Part shown: piece after piece, positions 51,628 to 59,994 of the stretch | How positions within the stretch are numbered: position 1 is the first letter of the stretch | How the letters are laid out: the number at the start of each line of letters is the position of its first letter | Assembly (NCBI RefSeq): GCF_900314695.1 | Contig: NZ_OMWD01000004.1 | Location: 21,820 to 85,819, forward strand | Direction: 5' to 3' | Source: an uncultured Methanobrevibacter sp. | Lineage (GTDB): Archaea > Methanobacteriota > Methanobacteria > Methanobacteriales > Methanobacteriaceae | DNA: 64,000 nucleotides | The notes under the pieces: model-generated | Told to the model about the DNA's origin: nothing | Database searches by the model: none | The model's input: only the letters and a program-made list of their open reading frames with translations | Made by a program: the position numbers and the translations under genes

Positions 51628-52188
51628 ATGGACATTCAAATATTTCTACTGGGTTGTCTTACAACATTATATTTTATCCTCCCTGCATATTTTTCAAATG
51701 GAGGAGCACTAGCGTTTGGTGGGGGAACACCAGTTGACTTTGGAAAAAAAGACAGTAAAGGCGTTCGCTGGATAGGTGATGGAGTAACTTGGAGAGGATT
51801 AATTGCAGGAACCTTAATCGGAATGCTAACTGGAGCAGTTCAAGGGTTATTGGCTCCAAGCATACTATCTGCAATAGGACCATACATCATAACTCCAATA
51901 ATAACTGACGTCCACAGCGGAATAATAATAGGGTTTTTACTTGGTTTTGGTGCACTTGTCGGTGATGCATTAGGAAGCTTTTTAAAAAGAAGACTTGGAA
52001 TTGGAAGAGGAAAGCCTGCACCATTTTTAGATCAATTAGATTTCATAATAGTTGCATTAATCTTTGTTTCACCAGTTGTTAAACTAGACCCATTATTTAT
52101 ATTAATTGCAATTGTCCTAACACTGATTATTCATTTAGTGGCAAATGGCGGTGCCTATTTGCTTGGCTTAAAAGATGTGTGGTATTAA
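51628..52188 (+). CDS. carS: CDP-archaeol synthase
   Basis: Activates unsaturated archaetidic acid with CTP for polar-lipid synthesis. The 186-residue membrane protein has about five helices, GGGTPVDFG, VTWRGLIAGT, and the signature GRGKPAPFLDQLDF of CarS (DUF46). The ATG at 51628 is chosen over a TTG five codons upstream. Convergent with mfnF. Together with tes it supplies the tetraether membrane. Confidence 0.93.
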   Translation: MDIQIFLLGCLTTLYFILPAYFSNGGALAFGGGTPVDFGKKDSKGVRWIGDGVTWRGLIAGTLIGMLTGAVQGLLAPSILSAIGPYIITPIITDVHSGIIIGFLLGFGALVGDALGSFLKRRLGIGRGKPAPFLDQLDFIIVALIFVSPVVKLDPLFILIAIVLTLIIHLVANGGAYLLGLKDVWY

Positions 52189-52229
52189 AAAAAAAGAAAT
52201 ATGATGAGTTAGATATATCTATTCATCAT
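52188..52229 (-). terminator. terminator overlapping the mfnF stop
   Basis: On the minus strand ATGATGA and TCATCAT pair; the left arm encodes the last residues of MfnF and the loop contains the stop codon. ATTTCTTTTTTTTT follows. Confidence 0.65.
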
Positions 52230-53228
52230 TACCACTGTGCCTACAGCCGGTGCAACGGTACATTCATCATCAGTTAAAATATCACCCATTGACTTGACTT
52301 CAAGACCCAATAATTCGGCTGCTTTTTTATCAAGGATATCCTTGCCCAAACCTGTGGTGACAATCAAATCAAGGTTTTGTGTTTCATGAACCTGTTTTAA
52401 GCCATCAGCAATCTGTTCAACCTGTTTTTGATGGATGAATTTACACATTTCAACGATTTCATCCATAGACAACATTTCCAAATCTGCACAGACCACCCTG
52501 GCGATTCTTTTTGCACAGTCAAGTTTTGATTTGGACTCGCCATCAAATGTATCGCAAATGTAATCATCTTCACCAATTAAATCCAAAACAGTGTAGACAT
52601 CGGCAGTTTGTGCAAACAATTCGGAAGCTACCCTATATTCTTTCCCATTCAATTCAACCTTATCCAAAAAGCTGGCCAAGTTGGTTCTCAATGTTCCTGT
52701 GTAGACAAGCTCACCGGTAGCGGACCTGTCAAAATCAGATTTTCCAATTGCACATTCATTTCCACCCTTGATGGGAATAATATCTGTTGTAGTGCTTCCA
52801 GTGTCAATGAAAATGCAGTCATCAGAAATAAGAGTGGCAATCTGAGCGGTTGCAATCCAGTTTGCAGCAGCCGCCTTCAATGGAGTCTTTTCAATTTCTT
52901 CATTTGACATCATTCCGTCGATTCCCACATATGCAATCGGACAGTCAAATGTTTGCTCACATTTCGCCACAACATCCAATACACCGTCCTTTTTTGTATC
53001 GTAAGCGTCAACCAACTCAGCAGTCATTGAAATTCCAACTGCATCGATTTCATCAACAGGACAGATATTTTCAATCAATTCAACCAGAACTTTTGATAAA
53101 TCATCATTATTGCTCCACATTGGAAGATATGCAAAATCAACTTCGATGTTTTTAATTTCATCACCATCAAAGTCAATCACTGCCAAATCAGTATTTGCTC
53201 CACCAATGTCAAAACCAGCTACTTTCAT
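52209..53228 (-). CDS. mfnF: methanofuran biosynthesis protein MfnF
   Basis: Joins the aminomethylfuran unit to gamma-glutamyltyramine in methanofuran synthesis. The 339-residue ASKHA-fold protein has VAGFDIGGANTDLAVID (residues 3-19), IDTGSTTTDIIPI and the late TTGLGKDIL, matching the MJ0863-type hydantoinase-like family. It lies two bases downstream of mfnD on the same strand, which supports the pathway assignment. Confidence 0.9.
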   Translation of the reverse strand: MKVAGFDIGGANTDLAVIDFDGDEIKNIEVDFAYLPMWSNNDDLSKVLVELIENICPVDEIDAVGISMTAELVDAYDTKKDGVLDVVAKCEQTFDCPIAYVGIDGMMSNEEIEKTPLKAAAANWIATAQIATLISDDCIFIDTGSTTTDIIPIKGGNECAIGKSDFDRSATGELVYTGTLRTNLASFLDKVELNGKEYRVASELFAQTADVYTVLDLIGEDDYICDTFDGESKSKLDCAKRIARVVCADLEMLSMDEIVEMCKFIHQKQVEQIADGLKQVHETQNLDLIVTTGLGKDILDKKAAELLGLEVKSMGDILTDDECTVAPAVGTVVMMNRYI

Positions 53229-53230
53229 AA

Positions 53231-54322
53231 TTAGATTCTCCTGATTTCCAGATTATCTCCGGATTTTTTAAATTCAACTTCACCATCAAGGGAAATATCC
53301 AAATCATCGATTTTTATTTCTCCATCTGCAAATTCGATAATTGTTTTGCCGATGTTGAAATTGGCGATTTCCTTCAATCCCACATAAGGTGTTGTAAATC
53401 TGGAGTTTATTTCCAAAAGATAGACAGAATAGATATCTTTTTCATCGGCATTTATCAACAAGTCAACACCTACAAAACCCTTTAAACCATCAATGGATTC
53501 AACTGCTTTTGTAGCTATTTCAAATGCTTCCTTTTTATATTTGCTTTCGAAAGGCAATTTTCCACCAAAGTACATTCCCTTATCATCCTTAAGTTCAACG
53601 TACTGTTCATTCAGACTTATTGGAATTGCCTTTTTGCCGTCGGACAATAAACTGACACTTACATCAGTTCCTTCAACATATTCCTGAACTATGACTCTGG
53701 AACCCGGCTTGAATATCTTATCCAAATCCAAGGTCAAATCCTCAATCTTTTCAATTATTACAATATCTTCACAATCAACACCCATCAAAGGCTTGATAAT
53801 AAGTTTTAATGGAGTTAACGGGTCTTCGGATTGCCATTTCTCATGCAGATTTTCAATCGCTCTTTTCCAGTACCCCTTTGGGTCTATTTTAAACCTGAAT
53901 GTTCTTGGCTGTGGAACAATATTGGAAAGTGCCTCATATGTTTCAAATTTATCTGAAGATATGCGGCATGCTTCAGCTGAGGAATTATACAGCTTAACAT
54001 TGTTTTTCTCTAAAATTCTTGAAATTTTGTAAAGGTTATTGTCGTTTTCAGCAGCTATGAAAATGGCTTTTGTGAAATTTTGAGCATTATCATCAAGCCA
54101 ATCGACAACATCCCCATTTATTAAAATTGGATTGACATTATCATAATCCTTTACAATTTCTGCATATGATTCATTAATAACTAAATCAATATTAAAATCC
54201 TTCAAATCATCTAAAAGTGAAAAAATCAATGCTTCAGCTTCAGAGATAATGCATTTATCCTTTTTACCTGAAGCAGTGAAATATTCAAATGCCAAAATGG
54301 AATCATCATTCTCTTGCATCAT
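53231..54322 (-). CDS. mfnD: tyramine-glutamate ligase
   Basis: ATP-grasp enzyme joining tyramine to glutamate, the step before MfnF in methanofuran synthesis. The 363-residue protein shows an ATP-grasp layout: pre-ATP domain, LKLIIKPLMGVDCEDIVIIE (phosphate clamp), VIVQEYVEGTDVSVSLL, and the metal-binding LLEINSRFTTPYVGL. It overlaps the end of wecB by 17 bases. Two adjacent Met codons can start; I used the first. Confidence 0.88.
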   Translation of the reverse strand: MMQENDDSILAFEYFTASGKKDKCIISEAEALIFSLLDDLKDFNIDLVINESYAEIVKDYDNVNPILINGDVVDWLDDNAQNFTKAIFIAAENDNNLYKISRILEKNNVKLYNSSAEACRISSDKFETYEALSNIVPQPRTFRFKIDPKGYWKRAIENLHEKWQSEDPLTPLKLIIKPLMGVDCEDIVIIEKIEDLTLDLDKIFKPGSRVIVQEYVEGTDVSVSLLSDGKKAIPISLNEQYVELKDDKGMYFGGKLPFESKYKKEAFEIATKAVESIDGLKGFVGVDLLINADEKDIYSVYLLEINSRFTTPYVGLKEIANFNIGKTIIEFADGEIKIDDLDISLDGEVEFKKSGDNLEIRRI

Positions 54323-55628
54323 AATTAATCATCATACCTTTTATGTTTAAATCATCTTTTGGGAAAATCATCCTTTCACCGTCAAACAGCATATGTATCA
54401 ATGCATTTTCCTTTTTCTCAAATTCTGAGACTGTAATGTCCTCTTCATTTTGAGTCATTTTTCTTGAAAAAGAAGTCATTATATCTTCCGGAGCAGTGAT
54501 ATTCAGCAAACCGTCATTGTAGTATTCTTCTATTGCATCGACAGTTTTTATTGCGGCATCTCCATCACCATATGGATTTTTAGCGTTTTTCATTTTTTCG
54601 CAAAATTCCTTGTCATTTAGGATTTTATCCACATTTTCCAAGATGGCTTTTTTATCTGCCCCAACAAGAATGTTTCCTCCTGCAGTTACTGTTTCCGGTC
54701 TTTCAGTATTATATCTCAATGTCAATGCTGGAACATCCAATGTGATGGCTTCCTCCTGAAGGCCTCCTGAGTCTGTCAATATTAAAGATGAAAGTGATGT
54801 CAGCTGCAGGAAATCAAGATATCCTATAGGCTTTATGATATGGATATGCTCCAGGTCATTCAGCTCATCAAACAGGCCGAAATTCTTTAGGGTGTTTTTG
54901 GTTCTTGGATGAATCGGAAATATGATATTCATATCATCCAGTTCCTTTAAAGCCTCAACAATGCTTGTCACCCTTTTTTCATCGTCAACGTTTTCTGCCC
55001 TGTGCATTGTCAATGTTATGATATTGTCCATGTTTTCAATATCCAAATCCGCCAGTGCCTTTTCTTCAAAACCCTTTTTCTTTGCAATTTCCAAATGTCT
55101 AAAGCAAGCGTCAACAACAGTGTTTCCTGTAATTATAAGGTTTTTTCTTGAATAACCTTCCGCCAAAAGATTGATTGCAGATTCTTCTGTTGGAATAAAA
55201 TACATCTGTGAGCAAACGTCAGCAGCTCTGCGGTTAATTTCTTCAGGCATTGTCAAATCAAATGATCTGAGTCCGGCTTCCACATGACCTACTGCAATGT
55301 GCAATTTTGCAGCAACTAGGGCTCCCGCCAAAACAGCATTGGTATCCCCCTGCACAAGTACAATATCCGGTTTTTCCTGTAGAATAACCTTTTCGATGCC
55401 TTCCATCATCAAGCCGGTTTGCTTACCGTGAGTGCCAGAACCAACATTAATGTTATAATCAGGAGTAGGAATTTCCAAATCTCTGAAGAAATTGTCAGAC
55501 ATCTCTTTATCATAATGCTGGCCAGTATGCAATACAATCTGAGGAATGCTCCTTTTAGATATTTCATCAATTATAGGAGCCATCTTAATGATTTCAGGTC
55601 TTGTCCCTAAAATAGTAGCTATCTTCAT
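54306..55628 (-). CDS. wecB: UDP-N-acetylglucosamine 2-epimerase with C-terminal extension
   Basis: Makes UDP-N-acetylmannosamine for surface glycans. Residues 1-365 are a complete non-hydrolysing epimerase: ATILGTRPEIIKMAPI, LHTGQHYDKEMSD, VQGDTNAVLAGALVAAK, VGHVEAGLRS, TDSGGLQEEA. A 75-residue C-terminal extension (NITAPEDIMTSFSRKM...) is not part of the usual enzyme of about 370 residues. The start follows GGGTGAT. The gene reads into mfnD with overlap, so cell-surface and cofactor synthesis share a transcript. Confidence 0.93.
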   Translation of the reverse strand: MKIATILGTRPEIIKMAPIIDEISKRSIPQIVLHTGQHYDKEMSDNFFRDLEIPTPDYNINVGSGTHGKQTGLMMEGIEKVILQEKPDIVLVQGDTNAVLAGALVAAKLHIAVGHVEAGLRSFDLTMPEEINRRAADVCSQMYFIPTEESAINLLAEGYSRKNLIITGNTVVDACFRHLEIAKKKGFEEKALADLDIENMDNIITLTMHRAENVDDEKRVTSIVEALKELDDMNIIFPIHPRTKNTLKNFGLFDELNDLEHIHIIKPIGYLDFLQLTSLSSLILTDSGGLQEEAITLDVPALTLRYNTERPETVTAGGNILVGADKKAILENVDKILNDKEFCEKMKNAKNPYGDGDAAIKTVDAIEEYYNDGLLNITAPEDIMTSFSRKMTQNEEDITVSEFEKKENALIHMLFDGERMIFPKDDLNIKGMMINYDARE

Positions 55629-55669
55629 ATAATCACCCAAATATCATTTATAAAAAAATAAGAAAAACA

Positions 55670-56023
55670 TCATCCAAAATGTAGAAGATTTGACAATTTA
55701 CCATTGTCGATAATTACATTTCCTATTAAGAATGAACCTATGACTACACCAAAAGCCATACAAACAGTAATCATACCAACATTAAGGAAAAATGCTTCGA
55801 TAATGTCCTTTATCGGAAATTTAACGCCATTTTTAACATTATCTACCACCGAAGAAATCAATGGCGGCAATGTCATGATAAGAGAAAATGCAAGAATGAA
55901 CGGAATTGACCTCAGCCATAAATTGGAATCGTTATGGTTTACTGCAAGGTACAAACCCAATATAAAACCAATAGCAATACTTATGATAGAAAATTTATCA
56001 AAAACATCATAGACTTTTCCCAT
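55670..56023 (-). CDS. small integral membrane protein
   Basis: A 117-residue protein with three hydrophobic helices (residues 12-27, 39-57, 75-100) and no charged residues inside them. GGTGAG lies before the ATG. It sits between truA and wecB on the same strand. Family and function are not recognised. Confidence 0.75.
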   Translation of the reverse strand: MGKVYDVFDKFSIISIAIGFILGLYLAVNHNDSNLWLRSIPFILAFSLIMTLPPLISSVVDNVKNGVKFPIKDIIEAFFLNVGMITVCMAFGVVIGSFLIGNVIIDNGKLSNLLHFG

Positions 56024-56042
56024 TAAATCTCACCAATTAAAT

Positions 56043-56906
56043 TTATATATAAACATCCTTTAAACTTTTTACTATTGACTCACGAATAGCATATCGTTTT
56101 TGAAGGTCGCTTAAGGAATCAACCAGATCCCGTTTAAATCTCTCACATGCATAATCATCATACCTGAACTTAATTCCATCATATTGAATGTCCATTAGAA
56201 TTAAATATTCCGCTTCCATGACCTTAATGTTGGCACGCGGAGCATCTTGAGGAGGATTCAACAAGTCCTGAACTTCATCCAATGTCATCTTGCCGATTGC
56301 AACATCCACAAAAACCCTCATCATCTTTCTTACCATGTTCCATAAAAATGATTCACCATAGATATCAATAAAAATTGGAGATATGGTATCATGCAGATTC
56401 GGGAATTCCCTTTTATGATAATCCTCCAAATCCACTTTGGTGACCTTAATGTCATCAATTGTTCTTGTGGTTGTCTTTTGAAAACGTTTGGTGAAATTAG
56501 TGAAATTATGGGTTCCTTTAAAAATTTCAGCACATTCCCTAAGTTTGTCAATATCCAAATCCTGAAACAGCATATACCTATACTGCCTCATTTGAGCATA
56601 CCTTGGCTTAAAAGCGTATCTGACAGGAGCGCTAGCTAAAATTTGAATATCATCAGGCAGGGAATTATTAATTTCATTTACCCTTACGTCCTTTTCTGAT
56701 TGGAAACTGATTACATTGCCTAGACTATGGACGCCTGCATCGGTTCTGCCAGCTATTCTGAATCTGGATTTTTTTAAATCATCAATATAGTCCAGTTTGC
56801 GCAGATGATAAATCAGTTCCTCTTCGACAGTCCTTAAATCAGGTTGTCTTTGAAAACCATGAAAATTAGTTCCGATATATCCAATTTTTAATGCTGTTCG
56901 CTTCAT
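56043..56906 (-). CDS. truA: tRNA pseudouridine synthase A
   Basis: Makes pseudouridine at positions 38-40 of tRNAs. The 287-residue protein shows KIGYIGTNFHGFQRQPD, the catalytic Asp in RFRIAGRTDAGVHSLGN, GTHNFTNFTKR and FLWNMVRKMMRV. The length is normal. The ATG at 56904-56906 is used instead of the GTG one codon earlier. Confidence 0.95.
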   Translation of the reverse strand: MKRTALKIGYIGTNFHGFQRQPDLRTVEEELIYHLRKLDYIDDLKKSRFRIAGRTDAGVHSLGNVISFQSEKDVRVNEINNSLPDDIQILASAPVRYAFKPRYAQMRQYRYMLFQDLDIDKLRECAEIFKGTHNFTNFTKRFQKTTTRTIDDIKVTKVDLEDYHKREFPNLHDTISPIFIDIYGESFLWNMVRKMMRVFVDVAIGKMTLDEVQDLLNPPQDAPRANIKVMEAEYLILMDIQYDGIKFRYDDYACERFKRDLVDSLSDLQKRYAIRESIVKSLKDVYI

Positions 56907-56909
56907 CAC

Positions 56910-57555
56910 TCATATATTGAATATTCTGTAAAATAAACTTTGGGAAAAAGAAGGAGGAAAATAAATAGCTATGGCCAATAGCTATTTAAATACGGCAGTA
57001 TTACTTTTTTAGTACCTCCAGTTTTAGAAATTGAGGAGATTCATTTCTACGGAATTATAGGAACTATCCTTTTTTTAGAAGATTATTTGTTGCTTTCAAA
57101 TCATTCCCATCAACCATTGAAATGAAAAAGAGATAATTAAAATCAGACAAGAGTAGAGTATTTATGAATTGATTTCAATTATCAATTACTTTTACTTAGT
57201 AATCAATTTAATGTAAAAAGTAATAAGCATATAAATTTTATTAAATTATTTTTTCAATAAATATCATCCATTTTCATGAAAAAGAGTTATTTAACTATGA
57301 TTTCAAAAAATTAAAAATAATTCCAAGTTTTAAATGAAATGGAGCATTCTTAGAAAAAATTATTATTGAAATAATACTTTGTTATTTTAAAAAAATACTT
57401 AAAAATTAAAAAAAAGAGTTATTAGAAAATTAATTAAGAAATTAATGATATAAAATCAATTTTTAAGAAATATAAACAAAATTAAACGAGAAATATTGAA
57501 TTAAACTGGAAAAAGTAAATATTTAAAGTAATACTTTTTTAAAAAATAATACTAC
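56910..57555. other. 646-base non-coding region with orphan operators
   Basis: No gene found. It holds AAATAGCTA-TGGCCAA-TAGCTATTT (56963-56987), a perfect 9-bp hairpin. It also holds two copies of the palindromic site described for the right-hand regulon: AGTATTACTTTT at 56997-57008 and AAAGTAATACTTTTTT at 57525-57540. An AAGGAGG at 56951-56957 leads only to a 13-codon frame. It may be the scar of a lost gene of the regulon. Confidence 0.45.
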
Positions 57556-58062
57556 TTAATTTAAACATTTTTCCATATGAGTTGTTTCATCATAGTCATC
57601 TTCTTCCAGAACTATTTTATAACCCAAAGATTTCCAGAAAGGCAAAGCAGCATCAAGATACCTGTGAGTATGCAAATAGATTTTGCTGTATCCTTCAAGC
57701 TTGGAAAACGATTCAATTTTGCCTACAAGTTTACGGGCCAGACCATACCTTCTGTAATTTTCATCAACCATCAGTCTCCAGATACTGGCAGTATCCTCTT
57801 TAGAGTACATTCCCCTAAAATATTCATAGTCCTTGTCATAGGCTCTGATTCCTGCAGTTGCAACAATCTTATCACCATCATATGCAATGAAAAAGCTATT
57901 GCATGAAGGATTGATGTAATATTCTTCAATGCCTTCTATATCATAATGAAATCTCATGTCAGGACCAATGCCATATTCCTTTTTAATCTGGCCATATAAA
58001 AAAGATTTGACATCTTCTATTTCAGCGCCGTTGTTGTCAATTTCCTTAATAACAAATTCCAT
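57556..58062 (-). CDS. GNAT family N-acetyltransferase
   Basis: A 168-residue GNAT enzyme. It has RAYDKDYEYFRGMYSKEDTA and SIWRLMVDENYRRYGLARKL, the latter carrying the acetyl-CoA pyrophosphate loop (R-x-x-G-L-A), and a late YLDAALPFWKSLGYK. It is a close paralogue of the gene at 62643-63203. Last gene of the nikABC-like operon (35 bases after the permease). GTGAT precedes the ATG. The substrate is unknown. Two similar enzymes beside one transporter suggest modification of the transported compound or of a chelator. Confidence 0.85.
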   Translation of the reverse strand: MEFVIKEIDNNGAEIEDVKSFLYGQIKKEYGIGPDMRFHYDIEGIEEYYINPSCNSFFIAYDGDKIVATAGIRAYDKDYEYFRGMYSKEDTASIWRLMVDENYRRYGLARKLVGKIESFSKLEGYSKIYLHTHRYLDAALPFWKSLGYKIVLEEDDYDETTHMEKCLN

Positions 58063-58097
58063 AATATCACTTAAAAAAAAGAGAATAAAAAAATCAC

Positions 58098-58955
58098 TTA
58101 TTCCTGTGCAGTTTCAGGATTGAGCAATTTTTCTACATTTTCCCCAATTAAATCAAACAATAAGACTACAATTAACAATGACATACCCGGATAAAAGGCC
58201 AACCACCAATATCCAGAAGACAAGTAGTTCATTGATTCTGCTAAAATTACACCAATAGCAGGTTCATGAGGAGGCAAACCGAATCCCAGGAATGTGATTG
58301 CAGCTTCATGCATGATTGCATGCGGAAACATCAATATAACTCCAACAATAATCTGTGAAACTATTAATGGAAATATATGTTTGGTAGCAATCCACACTTT
58401 AGATTTACCCAGATTTTCCGCCAGATGAATATATTCTTTAGTTCTAATCTCTTTAACTTCAGATCTTAAAACCCTTGCAAGAGGAGTCCAATGAGTTAAA
58501 CCGACACCCATGACAACACCCATTAATCCCCCACCAAACATTATTGAAATAAGTATAATTAAAAGAATGTGAGGAATTGAACCAAATAAATCTATGATTC
58601 CTGCAACGGTTTCATCTGCGAATCTATTGAAACTGGAAAATAATCCAAGAACAATAGAAATAAAAGTACTTACTACAGATGCAATAAAACCAACCATTAT
58701 ACTCAAGCCAAGCCCTGCAATTGTACGTTGAAACATGTCTCTTCCCATCCAATCAGTTCCGAAGAGATGTTCCAGAGATGGCATCTTATTTGCATTGACA
58801 AAACTTGTCGGAATATCTTTAATAAAATAACCGGAAATAAAGATAGATATGATAATTATTGCAGAAAGTGCAATGATTACTAATGTTTTTGTTCTAAGAT
58901 TTGCAGGATATAAAAACCATTGCCTTTTATCATCCTGTTGTCTTTTTTTAATCAT
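58098..58955 (-). CDS. Opp/Nik-type ABC transporter permease (NikC/DppC-like)
   Basis: A 285-residue membrane protein with about six helices; the first 60 residues are the DppC/NikC N-terminal extension. FGTDWMGRDMFQRTIAG is the family's conserved opening, and EYIHLAENLGKSK is the EAA loop that contacts the ATPase. The ATG at 58953-58955 follows AAGGAGAGTGAG. It overlaps the NikB-like gene by 8 bases. The substrate may be nickel, a metal chelate or a peptide. Confidence 0.9.
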   Translation of the reverse strand: MIKKRQQDDKRQWFLYPANLRTKTLVIIALSAIIIISIFISGYFIKDIPTSFVNANKMPSLEHLFGTDWMGRDMFQRTIAGLGLSIMVGFIASVVSTFISIVLGLFSSFNRFADETVAGIIDLFGSIPHILLIILISIMFGGGLMGVVMGVGLTHWTPLARVLRSEVKEIRTKEYIHLAENLGKSKVWIATKHIFPLIVSQIIVGVILMFPHAIMHEAAITFLGFGLPPHEPAIGVILAESMNYLSSGYWWLAFYPGMSLLIVVLLFDLIGENVEKLLNPETAQE

Positions 58956-59937
58956 TGAACTCACTCTCCTTAATTCTTGGGTCAATTAAGTAATATGACA
59001 GATCTGCAAGCAAGTTTCCAATAAATACGAATATTGCACTGAATATTACAATTCCTAAAAATAATGGGACATCACTGCTAAGACCTGCGGCTACGGCCGT
59101 TTGTCCAATACCAGGATAGGAAAATACCTGTTCCACAAGTACTGCCCCACCAAAGAGTTCACTGAAAGACAAAAACTGCAATGTTACAGCAGGCAATAAT
59201 ATATTCCTTATTCCATGATTTTTAATTAAATCCCAACCTTTTTCTCCTCTTGATTTTGCAAACAATACATAATCAGAAGACAATACTTGGATTAATTCAT
59301 TACGAGTATACATCGCAATTGGAGCTAATCCTACAAGGCTTAAAGTTAATGCTGGAAGAACCAGTCTTGATGCCCATTCCATAAATGTAGCATCAGTACT
59401 TCTTACACCAATTGGAACACCAAATCCTATTGGGAACCATCCTAAATAAACAGCAAATATCATTAAAATAAGCATTCCTACCCAAAATGATGGAGCTGAT
59501 TGAATGGCATAACAGTAAACTTTAACTGCCTTATCAATCCAAGACCCTTTGTTTTTACCGGCTACAACACCCATAGCAAAACCAATAACTCCACTTAATA
59601 TCCATGAGATAGCCATCAATACTAGAGAAGCTGAAGCCTTTTCAATTATGATATCAATGACCGGTGCACGATATATCAAAGATGTTCCAAGATTACCCTG
59701 CAGCAAATCCATTAACCAATGGAAAATTTTAGTGGTAAGTGGAACATTGGTACCAAAATATTCCTGAAGAATCTGTCTTTGCGCTTCCGATACGGCAGCC
59801 TGTCTTAAATATGCATTGACTGGATCAATAGGGGATAAATCTAATAACACAAAACTAAAAATTGCAACTGCAATAATCAGTATTACAAAGCGCACTAGCT
59901 TGTAACCAAAAAATTTCAATAATTGATTTTTATTCAA
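58948..59937 (-). CDS. Opp/Nik-type ABC transporter permease (NikB/DppB-like)
   Basis: A 329-residue membrane protein with six helices. DLSPIDPVNAYLRQAA and EYFGTNVPLTTKIFHWL are typical of the DppB/NikB extracellular segment. RNELIQVLSSDYVLFAKSRG is the EAA loop. The start codon is TTG at 59935-59937, after AAGGGGG. It lies 57 bases downstream of the binding-protein gene. Confidence 0.9.
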   Translation of the reverse strand: MNKNQLLKFFGYKLVRFVILIIAVAIFSFVLLDLSPIDPVNAYLRQAAVSEAQRQILQEYFGTNVPLTTKIFHWLMDLLQGNLGTSLIYRAPVIDIIIEKASASLVLMAISWILSGVIGFAMGVVAGKNKGSWIDKAVKVYCYAIQSAPSFWVGMLILMIFAVYLGWFPIGFGVPIGVRSTDATFMEWASRLVLPALTLSLVGLAPIAMYTRNELIQVLSSDYVLFAKSRGEKGWDLIKNHGIRNILLPAVTLQFLSFSELFGGAVLVEQVFSYPGIGQTAVAAGLSSDVPLFLGIVIFSAIFVFIGNLLADLSYYLIDPRIKESEFND

Positions 59938-59994
59938 AAATAAACCCCCTTAAAGAATTTTAAAAAAAAATAAAAAAGGAAAAGAGATATTGAA

